Assembly: GCA_936450465.1 (NCBI GenBank) | Contig: OW388294.1 | Location: 682,001-746,000, forward strand | Direction: 5' to 3' | Origin: Gibbula magus | Lineage: Eukaryota; Mollusca; Gastropoda; Trochida; Trochidae | DNA: 64,000 bases | Part shown: positions 22,001-34,085 of the stretch, piece by piece | How positions within the stretch are numbered: the first letter of the stretch is position 1 | Layout: each line of letters starts with the position of its first letter | Program-made: the position numbers and the translations under genes | Notes under the pieces: model-generated | What the model was told of the DNA's origin: nothing | Seen by the model: the letters and a program-made list of their open reading frames with translations, nothing else | The model's database searches: none

Positions 22001-25000
22001 GTACGCCTTGTATCACGCCTTCGTTTGTTCGGCTTATCGGGAGTAGACTTAAAAGCATCACTGTTACTGTTCTCATTTGCCAACTTGCCGTAAGAGCTCC
22101 AATTTTCATTTTGAAATTTATATTTCACGTCGTCACCTAAGAAAGGAATGTGTTTGCCTCCTGGCCGAACTCGATTCGAGGATTTTGATTTTTTAGGAGT
22201 TGAACTTTGCTGTGGAGAAGAATCTAGAAGGTTAGATTTATTGTCAGTATCTGAAACTTGGGGTGAGGATACATTTGTAGTTTGTTCAGGTTTTTCACTC
22301 TCACTTACTAAAGTTTCTGAAATAATTGCACCACTATCAGGATCTGTAACTTCAATTCCATTATTCTTAGTTGCTAGGCTAGTAGTATCAATATTGGTCT
22401 CATTTTCATTGGGAACAACCATTACACACTCATTTTCATCTTTATATTCATCAGATAATATTTTTGGACTTGAATTATTTTCATCTTCTATATCTTCTTT
22501 GACATCAGTGATGGGATCAATTGTTTCAGATTTATCCAAAAACCTTTCCATAGATTCATCACCTACGTCACTGAGGAATGAGAGGTTGGAGTATTCTGAC
22601 TCGGTGCTGCCATCTTTAGAACTGACCACACTTCGGAACGAGTCTTCTGGATTCTGTTTCAGATCATCATCGTCAACTTTCTCTTCACTTTCAGAATCTG
22701 AATCACAGGATTTAAATTCTTCTTCATCTTCAGGATTCCTGTTGTCTTCGGAATTTATTTCATCTTTCAAAAGCTCTACTTCACCACTACCAACTCTCTC
22801 TGCATCTTGATCATCTTGGGATTTGTGAATAGCACTTGTATTTTCAACAGACGTACTACTCATACCCTTGTCTGTTGTCATGGCGACAGTGACATCATCA
22901 CTTCCAAGCAATTGTTCAGAGTCTATTATTTTGGAGTCATGACACTCAACCACAGAAACAGTTTCTTCCAACAAATGGTGAATCTCACCGGCACTTTTGA
23001 GTTCATTCTCACTTCGAGAAGAGTTTGATCTGTCAGAATTTATTCTCTCTCGTTTGGGTTTTGGATCTTCCCAGCTTATGATTTTTTCATTCTTTTCAGA
23101 AATCACTTCAACTTCCTTTTCAAAACTTGGTTTTTGGACATCACTTTCAACTGGTCCATTCCAGTATTGAAGCTCTTTCTCCAACTGCCCGTCTGGAACT
23201 GTGTCATATTGACCATCTGCCCCAGTTTGATCCACTTCCACATCTTGTTTCTTGCTACACTCCAGTGTTTGCCATGTTTGATCCTCTGTTTCCTCTGATT
23301 TAGTCCCTTCTTCCTTGTCCTCTTGGCTGATTCTTCTACGTCTGTTTCTTCGAGGTTTTGGTCTGCCCTGTACCCACGGGTCATCTTCATCATCCTCATC
23401 TCGGCCTTCCATGGAAACTTCTGGTCCCTTATCCTGGTTAAGTTTTGAAATCTCGTCCAAAACATCCGATATCTCCTCCTCAGCAAGGTTCCCACATTCT
23501 GATATCTCCTTCTCAGCAAGGCTCCCACATTCTGATATCTCCTTCTCAGCAAGGCTCCCACATTCTCGAGTGAATGCGGATTTGGCTGATTCTAAGATTT
23601 TTGAGAAGTCTGATGACACAATGCTGTCCAGTTCAGAGATGAAATCTTCATCAAACTTCTCCTCCAATGTCCTCTGAAAGACTTCCTCAATGTCAACCTT
23701 CACACCAGGAGGAACGTCATCATCTTCTTCAGCCATCTCACTTTCTCCATCAACGATGCAAGATTCTCTCTTTCCTTCAATTCTACATACATCACCATTT
23801 TCATCCTTTCCCCTGTTTTTCAGTCTATCAAGTTTCTCCTTCAACCAAACTTCAACCTCTTTCTTATCATCATCAGAAATGTGACTCATAAACAGAAGAG
23901 CTTCAATTTCCTCCTCCCTTGTCTTCAAGTCAACAGGAGTAATCTCCCCTTCTTCACAGCAGTTTAGAATCTCTTCAATGGCCTGCATAACCTCCGATTT
24001 GGACGAACTTGGGCGTCTTTTCTTTCGTCTTCTTTTCCTTGGAGAATTCGACACACTGTTGTTGCTACTACTGCTGCTGTTTCTGCTTTTATTGCTGTTG
24101 TTACTGCTGTTGCTACTGCCGCCATTACCGTTATTGTTGGCAGGGTTTCTGTTTGAGTTTGGAGACAGAGATCTGTCAGTCTTTTCCCGTTTTAATTTTG
24201 GAATTACTGGAGTGTTGCAATCGGTGGTTGAAGGTTGAGAAATTGATTTCTTTCCACTTTTACTTTTGTTGGTAGTATTGCCATTTTTATTACTTTCACT
24301 CGGAGCCTCAACTTTGTCGTGTTTTATCTTGGAGAGAAGAGGTAGAATGGGTGGAGGGAGTTTCTTGTTCAAACCAGTTTTGCCTGAATTTTGTTTTTCT
24401 TGACGAGGCAAAGTCTGAATTGGTGCTGGAGGTTTGGAGTTTGTCTTCAGATCAGTGTTAAAAATTTCTGATTTTTGTTGCTGAAACAATGTCTTAATCG
24501 GTGCAGGAGTTTTTCTGTTTTCAACACTTTTAGGTAATTCTGCTCTTTCTTCCTCGTCTTCATCTGAAGACGCTTCATACTCCACAAGTTTGATGTTTGA
24601 GTTGTGGTCTGCTGGTGCTTGTCCCTGGCCTTTCTTAGTGTCCAACATACTGGAAAATATAAGGCAAGTAAAGCACAAAGTCATTTTCTGTACTCAGTCT
24701 TGACTTTGAAATCTGATTGCAATCAAAGATTTATTCAGTTATTCCAATGAAGCAAGGAATTTATAGTACTATTGTTTAAAACCAAAAAGAAATTACTAAA
24801 ATGATATTTCTATGTCCTTACAGGAAATCAATAGGATTATTAGAGAAAACTGTACCAAATTGACAGGATAGTAAGTTTCTCACCCCTGCTGTTTATTGAC
24901 GGCTGCGATCATGGAAGACACTGAGGCGTTGTGCTGATATCTCAGATTCATCTTGCGGATCACGTCCTTCGATACACCGTGGTTGTTCTTTCTAACAGAC

Positions 25001-28000
25001 ATTAAATCATCCTCGATTAAAATGTTGGTTAAAATGCACAGCCACCAAGTATCGCTACTAAAAGACAAAAGTCTTAAATATTTTAACGATTTATTCATGT
25101 ATTAAAAAACCTCAATTAGATTAACATTAATTCGTATTTTAAGAGCAATTCTCAATTTGTTTAAGTATTTTTACATCTGAAACATAGCCCCTGGGTAAAA
25201 GTCAACCCCTCTTTGACCCCTAATTTCTGGTAACAGATTCTCGACTTATACATTATACAGTCACGGGGAGTTGTCCTACACATAGTGATACCAATCTTGT
25301 AATTCAATCAGGGTTGACTAATAACACAAGCCCAAGTCCACTAAGTGTCGACACCTACTTGCAGAGTATTTTAGGCTGGAACCGCCAGGGAGTATCAGGC
25401 TCCATCAGCTGGATAACATATCCCCTGGACATGGCCTGTGGTCAAAGGGAGATAACTCTAACTACCAACAATGTAAGAATGTTGAGTTCACAAATGAAAC
25501 ACAGCTCTGGCCCAATAATTCCTTGGTAAAGCTAGAAAAACAGCTCAAATAATAATAAACAACAGAATTGTGAATTAAACCACAGATCTGTTGTTCATAT
25601 TGATTTTCTCTAATTTATTTTCACCGGAAAATTCAAATGAATGTTGTGATCACTGGGAAAAATAAAAATTATTTTGTTTTTGTGGCATGTGATGTAAAAC
25701 ATCAGAGCTTATGCATATTTTCAACTGGCCTCTGTAATAGGTTTGAGGTTTAACGACTACGTCAGAGTTCGTTCCCTTTACAATTACACTTTTATCATAC
25801 CCTTGATGTTTACGGCATGGCATCGCCATGTTTGTACAATGTACGTTCAAAGAATAAACTTCATCTAACAAAGAAGTATCAGTGATGTATGAGAAGATCA
25901 TTACAGCCGCCTTCCCTGTGATGTTAAATCAAATACTACATATCATTTTGGAGACATAAGCTTTTGGTCGGAATCAACTTTCAGCATACCATCAATCATA
26001 GATAAGTAAGTAAGTAACAGTTAAAAAGTCTCACCAATCTGACGTATGGAATCATCTCCCACTCCATGGTGTTAGTGTTGTCGATAATCACGGGATTCAC
26101 TCTCTCATCCATTGCGTTGCGAGCTGGAATCATATACATTATGAGGACATAGAGGCATAGTTAGGTTTGAAAACATTTAGTTTTACATCAAACGTGTAAA
26201 CATTTTTATGAAAATATATATATATTAAAGAGTGGCTTAGTACTGAAGTGAAATACAGTCTAGCTAGCTAGGTTCTATTCTGAGACCATCTTTTTTCTAT
26301 AAACATTTTCTTGTTCATAAATTGTTCATAAATTTGTAAAAGGCTGTGCACTGTACACAGTTTTGAGAAATTATGTTTTTTGAGTTCTTATCTAAAGTCT
26401 TAATTAATGTAATTTCAGGATTTTCTAAGGTATCTGAATTGAAAATGTCAGCAAAAAAATTGAAGACCCACCTCTTGCTTTGTTCCACGTGTGTGCCTCC
26501 GTGAGCAGGTCCTGTTTGTAGTTGTATTCCCCACAACGGTAGAAGTAGTCATCCGTCGATAGCACCACTCCGTCAAATACTATTTCCCTAAAAACAATGC
26601 AGTCCAATCTTTGCATCAGAGAATGACAAATTCCCAATTATTTTGTGTCAGGGATTTAGATTTGTTTTTTTTTACTTATTGTCTGCCAGGTGATTGTTTT
26701 TACTTTCATAATCTTATGGACATTATTTACCGGTACCAATGAAAAGCTTGAAATATTTTTCAGTATAACATACATTTCTTTTTACCTACAAAAATATTTA
26801 AATAAAGGCATAGTCACCGGCAAGAAAACAAAAGTAGTTAATTGTCTTACATTAAAGTTGTACATTGTACTAAAGTGTATGTGTCTTACATTAAAAGTTG
26901 TACTAAAGTGTTATTGTCTTACATTAAAGTTGTACATTGTACTAAAGTGTATTTGTCTTACATTAAAAGTTGTACTAAAGTGTAATTGTCTTACATTAAA
27001 TGTTGTACTAAAGTGTATTTTGAACTAGTTTGGAGACATAGTCTGGACAAAAAGATATCATGTCCTAATAAATATGAAAATATCACTGGAATAAAATAAT
27101 AGGAATTTTTACCTTTCAACTCTCTAAACATGCTTTTTCACCTGTTCAACTCCCCAACAAAGGTGAGCAGTCTGTATAAATGAAGTGCAGAACGAGTACA
27201 AGCTTACCTGGCAAGAAAAGACTTGCCACTGCCTGGCAGACCCCGCATCAACACCATCAGAAGTCTCCCCTTGTCTATGTAGCTCTTTACTTTCTTCACA
27301 TGCTCCGAGCAAGATGTTTCTGTTGCCATGGCACCAATCTGCTCGCCATCAGTCTTCATCCATCCAGGAACAAGTTTTGGCTCTCTTGACGCTTTCTCTG
27401 AGTAAGACATTCCTGACAACTGTCTTGTTTGAGATGAAAATGATTCGGAAATTTCTTCCGCCCCAGACACAGGTGGAACGCTTGTCATTCCAGAGTGACC
27501 TCCCTTGAATTGACCCTCCGGAGACAACGCAAACAAGGGCTGAAGGGGCCTTGGTTGTCCACTGGGCGCATTTTGACGTGGCCGATACCTGGTGTGGAAG
27601 AAAGAATCGTACCTCGGCCTTGGTCCAAGGCTTGGTCCGGGAGGACCTCGGGGTCTGTGCATGGGACCCTTGGGGGTGAAGAATGTGGGGAGAGGGCCGG
27701 GGGCAGGATTTGACCAGGGAGGAAAGTCGTAACCAGGGGGTGGGGGTCCACTGGGAGGGGGGACACTAAACCGAGGTACAAACGCAGGAGCATCAAGATT
27801 GAATTGTGGAGGTATCTTGTCTAGATCTGGACGTTCAGTTGGATTTGACTTGTTAGTGGACTGTCCCAGACGTTCAGTTGGATTTGACTTGTTAGTGGAC
27901 TGTCCCAGACGTTCAGTTGGATTTGACTTGTTAGTGGACTGTCCCAGACGTTCAGTTGGATTTGACTTGTTAGTGGACTGTCCCAGACGTTCAGTTGGAT

Positions 28001-31000
28001 TTGACTTGTTAGTGGACTGTCCCAGACGTTCAGTTGGATTTGACTTGTTAGTGGACTGTCCCAGACGTTCAGTTGGATTTGACTTGTTAGTGGACTGTCC
28101 CAAACGTTCAGTTGGATTTGACTTGTTAGTGGACTGTCCCAGACGTTCAGTTGGATTTGACTTGTTAGTGGACTGTCCCAGACGTTCAGTTGGATTTGAC
28201 TTGTTAGTGGACTGTCCCAGCTGATCTTGTACAGATTTGAAGGCTGAAAACATTGCACTCACACTCGGACACATCTGTGAATTGTCTTCAGTTACAGAAA
28301 AATCGTCCTCAACACTGCAACAAACTTCATTTTTGGTTGACATGTCATTTCCAGAGTTATTTCCCTTGGTTGTATTTTCAGACTGAGAAGCCCATGTTGT
28401 TGCATCATCCTTCAAAATCTCAGACCTTTCTAAATCTTCTGAATTGGATGACATTTCAGACTGGTGTGTATCATTTGTATCATGCACCTCACCTCCGTCG
28501 TTTGCACATCCATGATCAGGGCAACAGGTGCCCTTTTTCCCACCAGCACTAACAGCTGTATCACAATGTGTAACAATGTTCAACTTATCAGATAGGTTAA
28601 TATCCGTTATACCACTCACCGAAGAGCCACTTGATGGATTATTTTCTCCAGAACATGTGACATAATTTGAGCTCATAGTTTCATCTTCGAGGGTCATGGC
28701 TCCTATCACCTCAGGTGTGTACTCTCCATAAATCTTGGACATCGTCATGTAAGACTGGAAACTATCGTAAGTGTTCTCAGCACATTCACCAGTCGTTTGT
28801 TCGAAATCCGATAATCTATTTAAAAATTCCTTTCCATGCATGTCCTTATCTGAATATCGTGTTTTATCAGAGGACAAAGACGTGACAATTGACGAGGTCA
28901 TGTCCTTATCTCTTGTCTTAGTGTCACTTGTGCTTGTTGTCATGGAAACTGATTTCTTAGTATTGTTATCTTCTTCTGCATCCCCAATTAGAGCACAAGC
29001 AATGATCTGCAAATCTCCCTGATTTGACTCGCCTCCTGATTCTTCCACAGGTACCATCGAGAAAATAGTTTCTATAGCTTCATCCACTGAAAGAATAATA
29101 GGATATTAAGATGAACGTAATTAAATAAACCTAACAGAATAGTTCTATTGATGTCAAAGTTAAATCAGGAAACATGAGGAGACATTCAAATTGTTATATT
29201 GTTTTTTTTACTACAATGTTAGGTCGAGCAAAATTAATTACCCGGTACTTGTTTTACAGTTTTGTTTTCAGCAAATTTTCTAAAGCAAGGAACAAAATGT
29301 AAGTTTGTCACATAGTAGAATAAATGTTATTTTGACCAGTATAATGGCTGAAACTAAGCAGCAATAAACAGACAACGGCTGTTTCAAGCACTATGTCATT
29401 TGGACATTTTGTCAAAATATTTTGGTAACTCGATGGTTGTGGGTTCAATCTCAAAATGGGCTTGTCACAATTGTTACTCCCGCCCATCTTCCCATTCTCA
29501 ATGAAAGATCTATATCTGACACATATATCAACCTGACAGGGGATGTATTAGCATCATAAATTATTAATTGTAGTCATAACTAAATAAGTTTAAATGTAGG
29601 ATCAGTATAAACTGTTATTAATTAACTATCCATGTTATGGCATATATACAGCATTTACGGCCTAGACCATATGATTCGACAACTGGGCCAGTCCGGTAAA
29701 ACTGGGCCAATACGAGACATACTGGGCCAATATGAGTCTGAGCATGCGCAGTTGCACATTTGGTGAAAGCCAGAAGCTGTCGCTTCACAACTTTGACCCG
29801 TGCTATTTGTTCACCAATCTTGTTTATGATTATTATTTCAATATGAATGAGATGTCTATTGTTGTGCAAATAGAATGAAAAGAAGTTAGTTAATAAAATT
29901 GTCATTAATTAATTAAGTAAGACGACAATCTGGAGCAGCACATCAGCATGCTGACACAGTAAGACGACAATCTGGAGCAGCACATCAGCATGCTGACACA
30001 GTAAGATGACAATCTGGAGCAGCACATCAGCATGCTGACACAGTAAGATGACATTCTGGAGCAGCACATCAGCATGCTGACACAGTAAGATGACAATCTG
30101 GAGCAGCACATCAGCATTCTGACACAGTAAGATGACAATCTGGAGCAGCACATCAGCATGCTGACACAGTAAGATGACAATCTGGAGCAGCACATCAGCA
30201 TGCTGACACAGTAAGACGACAATCTGGAGCAGCACATCAGCATGCTGACACAGTAAGACGACAATCTGGAGCAGCACATCAGCATGCTGACACAGTAAGA
30301 CGACAATCTGGAGCAGCACATCAGCATGCTGACACAGTAAGATGACAATCTGGAGCAGCACATCAGAATGCTGACACAGTAAGACGACAATCTGGAGCAG
30401 CACATCAGCATGCTGACACAGTAAGACAACAATCTGGAGCAGCACATCAGCATGCTGACACAGTAAGACGACAATCTGGAGCAGCACATCAGAATGCTGA
30501 CACAGTAAGATGACAATCTGGAGCAGCACATCAGCATGCTGACACAGTAAGATGACAATCTGGAGCAGCACATCAGAATGCTGACACAGTAAGACGACAA
30601 TCTGGAGCAGCACATCAGCATGCTGACACAGTAAGACGACAATCTGGAGCAGCACATCAGCATGCTGACACAGTAAGACGACAATCTGGAGCAGCACATC
30701 AGAATGCTGACACAGTAAGACGACAATCTGGAGCAGCACATCAGCATGCTGACACAGTAAGACGACAATCTGGAGCAGCACATCAGAATGCTGACACAGT
30801 AAGACGACAATCTGGAGCAGCACATCAGCATGCTGACACAGTAAGATGACAATCTGGAGCAGCACATCAGCATGCTGACACAGTAAGACGACAATCTGGA
30901 GCAGCACATCAGCATGCTGACACAGTAAGACGACAATCTGGAGCAGCACATCAGCATGCTGACACAGTAAGACGACAATCTGGAGCAGCACATCAGCATG

Positions 31001-34000
31001 CTGACACAGTAAGACGACAATCTGGAGCAGCACATCAGCATGCTGACACAGTAAGACGACAATCTGGAGCAGCACATCAGCATGCTGACACAGTAAGACG
31101 ACAATCTGGAGCAGCACATCAGCATGCTGACACAGTAAGACGACAATCTGGAGCAGCACATCAGCATGCTGACACAGTAAGATGACAATCTGGAGCAGCA
31201 CATCAGCATGCTGACACAGTAAGACGACAATCTGGAGCAGCACATCAGCATGCTGACACAGTAAGACGACAATCTGGAGCAGCCCATCAGCATGCTGACA
31301 CAGTAAGACGACAATCTGGAGCAGCACATCAGCATGCTGACACAGTAAGACGACAATCTGGAGCAGCACATCAGCATGCTGACACAGTAAGACGACAATC
31401 TGGAGCAGCACATCAGCATGCTGACACAGTAAGACGACAATCTGGAGCAGCACATCAGCATGCTGACACAGTTAGACGACAATCTGGAGCAGCACATCAG
31501 CATGCTGACACAGTAAGACGACAATCTGGAGCAGCACATCAGCATGCTGACACAGTAAGACGACAATCTGGAGCAGCACATCAGCATGCTGACACAGTAA
31601 GACGACAATCTGGAGCAGCACATCAGCATGCTGACACAGTAAGACGACAACATGCAGGAAGCTTGATGAACCAGCAATATAAACAGGTACAAGTAACTCA
31701 AAGTTTAGTTGCTACAACTAGAATCAAACACTTTTTTCAAGAATTGAGTACTCTGGTGTTATACAAGCACATGTAATTTCAAGTTTTGCTGAAGACCAGT
31801 CCAGATGTTAATTCTCTGGTTCCTCAATACATAACAACTTAGTCCTTCCATCTACCGCTGAAATAAAAACAGATGATAAATATTCCGTAAATCTTATACG
31901 AACCCTAAATCTTGTGTAATAAAGATGCAGTCAGTCCAACGTACAGTGAGATTTCTCCATACAAATACTGAACAGTCCAAGGGAGATAATCTAGCAATTC
32001 ACTAAAAGATCACTTGAGAGTTGAGGTTAACCTCGTTTATAGCATGTTCAGATGACAAGACACACATACATCATCAATCCATTTTTACTTTTCTCTAACA
32101 TCTTTAGCTGATGTCTGCGTCAAGTTTACTTATTCAACTTACAAATCAGTAAAATAAGAAGGAAACTGTAGTAAACTACTGTAGACCGGGTGATTCTTTC
32201 AATGTAATTAATAAAATTAAAAATAATCTTAAAAACATGATCAGCTTAACGGACAAACAGACGGACAAGTGAAAAACAATATACAGCCGGAATCTTCAAT
32301 TTGGTGACACATAAATTTGGAATATTGGGTTTGTTTTTCTTCAAACAATGATTATATTGAGCAGTGACATCATGGCTGTCTTAAAATAATCCAAAGATTG
32401 TTAGTGGATCAGTTCTCAATTCTCTCAGCAAATTGATAGAGATGGTTTAACCTTTGACCCCTCTCATTACAACAACCAGGATTTGGTGATGAGTATTTTA
32501 TCTGGTAAACTGGTGTACTTGCCAGCAAGGTATTTGGTGATGAGTATTTTATCTGGTAAACTGCTGTACTGGCCAGCAAGGTATTTGGTGATGAGTATTT
32601 TATCTGGTAAACTGGTGTACTGGCCAGCAAGGTATTTGGTGATGAGTATTTTATCTGGTAAACTGTTGTACTGGCCAGCAAGGTATTTGGTGATGAGTAT
32701 TTTATCTGGTAAACTGGTGTTCTGGCCAGCAAGGTATTTGGTGATGAGTATTTTATCTGGTAAACTGTTGTACTGGCCAGCAAGGTATTTGGTGATGAGT
32801 ATTTTATCTGGTAAACTGGTGTACTAGCCAGCAAGGTATTTGGTGATGAGTATTTTATCTGGTATACTGGTGTACTGGCCAGCAAGGTATTTGGTGATGA
32901 GTATTTTATCTGGTATATTGGTGTACTGGCCAGCAAGGTATTTGGTGATGAGTATTTTATCTGGTAAACTGGTGTACTGGCCAGCAAGGTATTTGGTGAT
33001 GAGTATTTTATCTGGTATACTGGTGTACTGGCCAGCAAGGTATTTGATGATGAGTATTTTATCTGGTATACTGTTGTACTGGCCAGCAAGGTATTTGGTG
33101 ATAAGTATTTTATCTGGTAAACTGGTGTACTGGCCAGCAAGGTATTTGGTGATGAGTATTTTATCTGGTATACTGGTGTACTGGCCAGCAAGGTATTATT
33201 ACAGAGATTTGATTCAGTTTTTGATGCAAGTTTCTCTCATAAGTTATTGACATTGAGCTGACAGAACTAAACTACAACGAAGAAGGCATATCAGAGAGAA
33301 TGCTAAACATATTGGTGGAGAGACAATAGAACAGGCAATTACTCCAACTTGAGCAATCATGTTACAAATCAGTTGTGGATCCAGTTGGGCGAGGGAGATT
33401 GGAGGCTCAAACTCCACCACCACCCTCCCTAACTAGAACTTTTGAAAATCCCTGAGAAGAAATAAAGGATTAACATAATCTTAAAATAGTATAATTTATA
33501 CCATTACTGACTTTAAAATATCATATTAATGTCAATTAATGTGGCATAATGTGAGTTAATGTGTGTTGTCATATATAATTAACAATGCTTGATGTAGCGG
33601 TGATCATGTATCAGCTGGAAAATGTGATTGTGACATTTTGCAAAGATTATTAGTTGCAGTCGACACTTAAACTTCGGACTGCTGCTATATACTTGATGAT
33701 GCCAGATACCAGACAAATAATCACAAGCTACATTATTAATTTATATATTTTTAACTGACACTAAATTAATTGGTTGACAGTCAATTAAGATCACTGATGA
33801 ATTGCTGTATTGGAATGTAAAATTTCTAAATAAATGTTTGATAATATTAAAATCCGTCAATGTGATCAAATAAACCAAAAATAAAGATTTTCTGTTACCT
33901 CTCCATTCGCATTCTGTGAGAACCAAGTGGACAACCTCTGGATCAACTGAGCCTGAAAACATTTCCTGAATTTCTTTCAACAATCTGTCTTTCTCCCTTG

Positions 34001-34085
34001 GGCTGAGCTGCCCAGATTTGTCCTCGCCCCCAGTCGATTGATTTGATGGCATCTTTTGAGGACTTACACTTCGATTTCGTGGCAT
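14745..34085 (-). CDS. N4BP2: NEDD4-binding protein 2 homologue (CUE, P-loop kinase-like, DUF1771, Smr)
   Basis: Sixteen coding exons in transcript order are 34085-33899, 29086-27208, 26587-26472, 26123-26035, 25435-25359, 24991-24884, 24649-21045, 20583-20440, 20033-19774, 18840-18722, 18310-18160, 17615-17424, 16918-16851, 16070-15907, 15362-15233 and 14799-14745. They join in phase to 2447 residues; the human protein is 1770. Domains in order are CUE (about 35-80), a P-loop PNK-like domain (GLPGSGKS at about 678-685, then LSTDDYF and PVIIDNTNT), a disordered acidic and Ser/Asn-rich middle, a second UBA/CUE-like segment (about 1793-1830), DUF1771 (about 2280-2332) and Smr (LDLHG at about 2366, TGRGRHSKGG). 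The family binds ubiquitin, NEDD4 and BCL3, and has kinase and nicking activity. The start MPRNRS matches the family's MPR start. The acceptor at 16071-16072 is weak. Confidence 0.95.
15593..15800 (-). repeat. tRNA-derived SINE-like sequence
   Basis: On the minus strand TGGTAGAGTGTC resembles a polymerase III A box. About 35 bp later TTTCAAATCC resembles a B box, at tRNA-like spacing. Both are imperfect and there is no intact tRNA, so a decayed SINE or tRNA pseudogene inside an N4BP2 intron is the best reading. Confidence 0.35.
16155..16546 (-). mobile_element. 5'-truncated non-LTR retrotransposon 3' end
   Basis: Reading on the minus strand, an open segment begins LHIETGRYSN. It has the C-x2-C...HF-x4-C arrangement (LCNEC, then KFHFLLVC) and YRDLRQQY, typical of the region after the reverse transcriptase in many LINEs. 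It stops near 16262. An untranslated tail with AATAAAG and a (GAATT)n repeat ends at about 16155. It lies in an N4BP2 intron in the same sense as the gene. The reverse transcriptase itself is missing. Confidence 0.7.
16851..17615 (-). CDS. N4BP2: N4BP2 DUF1771 exons
   Basis: Exons 17615-17424 and 16918-16851 encode the helical DUF1771 that precedes Smr domains. Segments such as RGMKDVASFYSQQG and KEANKRASEKILEQR match the family pattern (GKKNVATFYAQQG, then EANHLAA). The phases are 0 in, 0 between and 2 out. Confidence 0.92.
17724..18095 (-). repeat. 22-bp minisatellite, about 17 units
   Basis: Units of 22 bp (GTGAATGACGATAGCCTCCC plus CT) run through an N4BP2 intron. GACGATAGCCTCCCC and GATGATAGCCTCGCC versions are mixed. 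Three units make 66 bp, which leaves a stop-free minus-strand frame that is not a gene. Confidence 0.93.
18987..19580. repeat. 66-bp minisatellite, exactly nine near-identical units
   Basis: Nine units of 66 bp are identical except for one substitution in the first. Each contains a perfect 12-bp palindrome, GTGTTTAAACAC. The array lies in the N4BP2 intron between exons 20033-19774 and 18840-18722. The identity implies very recent amplification or strong homogenisation, or an assembly artefact. Confidence 0.97.
20350..20439 (-). repeat. Small repeat beginning at an N4BP2 donor
   Basis: The exon ending at 20440 is followed on the minus strand by GTCAGTGGTATAACTG. Two more copies of CAGTGGTATAACTG follow within 90 bp. 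This looks like a short version of the donor-anchored arrays in MED16. Confidence 0.6.
21045..24649 (-). CDS. N4BP2: N4BP2 large central exon (3.6 kb)
   Basis: This one exon encodes about 1200 residues, mostly disordered. It has proline-rich PAPIKTL/PAPIQTL motifs, a long Ser/Asn-rich tract, a basic SPRKRRRKKRR segment that may be a nuclear localisation signal, and long acidic stretches. Near its end the segment from SSFPGADISHL to NLLLDWGV reads as a UBA/CUE-type fold, and LEELFGPV matches the family's NELFGPV. The start at 24649 follows TTTTCCAG. The donor at 21044-21043 is GTGGGT. Confidence 0.93.
23468..23570 (-). repeat. In-frame 33-bp coding repeat, three units
   Basis: Inside the large N4BP2 exon an 11-residue unit of the type ECGSLAEKEIS occurs three times in a row. 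The last copy has changed to ECGNLAEEEIS. The copies are close in DNA, so expansion is recent. Confidence 0.9.
26841..27019. repeat. Five-unit repeat alternating about 41 and 33 bp
   Basis: The string TCTTACATTAAA followed by GTACTAAAGTGTA occurs five times in an N4BP2 intron. Long units contain an extra TACATTGTAC step; short units lack it. Confidence 0.85.
27208..29086 (-). CDS. N4BP2: N4BP2 exon 2: end of CUE, Pro-rich region, P-loop
   Basis: The exon completes the CUE domain begun in exon 1 (CEWRVDEAIETIF across the junction). It continues with a Ser/Thr-rich disordered stretch, ten copies of a 13-residue repeat, a Pro/Gly-rich segment, and ends with LLMVLMRGLPGSGKSFLA, a Walker A motif like that of human N4BP2. 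The donor is GTAAGC at 27207. Confidence 0.95.
27829..28218 (-). repeat. In-frame 39-bp coding minisatellite, exactly 10 units
   Basis: Ten head-to-tail units of 39 bp encode LGQSTNKSNPTER at residues 352-481 of N4BP2. The units are almost identical at the DNA level; the clearest difference is one CCCAAACG where the others have CCCAGACG. Length changes by whole units keep the frame. Confidence 0.97.
29917..31650. repeat. 42-bp minisatellite, 41 units plus a partial
   Basis: Units start every 42 bp without indels from 29917 to 31639. Each begins GTAAGACGAC and contains the perfect 12-bp palindrome TCAGCATGCTGA. GACGAC/GATGAC and GCATGC/GAATGC are the common variants, and some units disrupt the palindrome. 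Long stop-free minus-strand frames are by-products of the 14-codon period. Confidence 0.97.
32481..33194. repeat. 51-bp minisatellite, 14 units
   Basis: Fourteen units of exactly 51 bp fill this span. GGTGTAC/GTTGTAC and TAAACTG/TATACTG alternatives are mixed. Each unit contains CTGGCCAG, an 8-bp palindrome (once TAGCCAG). It lies in N4BP2 intron 1 and is unrelated in sequence to the other 51-bp array. Confidence 0.96.

Larger units (their letters stand above)
29087..33898 (-). other. N4BP2 intron 1
   Basis: This 4.8-kb intron holds two large minisatellites (29917-31650 and 32481-33194). A possible decayed tRNA-like B box (GGGTTCAATCTC) lies near 29440, outside the arrays. The rest, including 31651-32480 and 33195-33898, is AT-rich with no feature I can support. 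Confidence 0.8.

Noticed and set aside
29430..29460. tRNA gene suggested by a B-box match
   Set aside because: No A box at proper spacing and no cloverleaf; at most a decayed SINE.
18987..31650. Regular repeats considered as CRISPR arrays
   Set aside because: The genes are eukaryotic and spliced. The units are contiguous, without unique spacers between repeats.
29905..31701. Minus-strand open frames of 598 and 514 codons
   Set aside because: These are 14-residue repeats from the 42-bp array in N4BP2 intron 1.
32409..33250. Open frames on both strands over the 51-bp array
   Set aside because: Period divisible by three; no other sign of coding.
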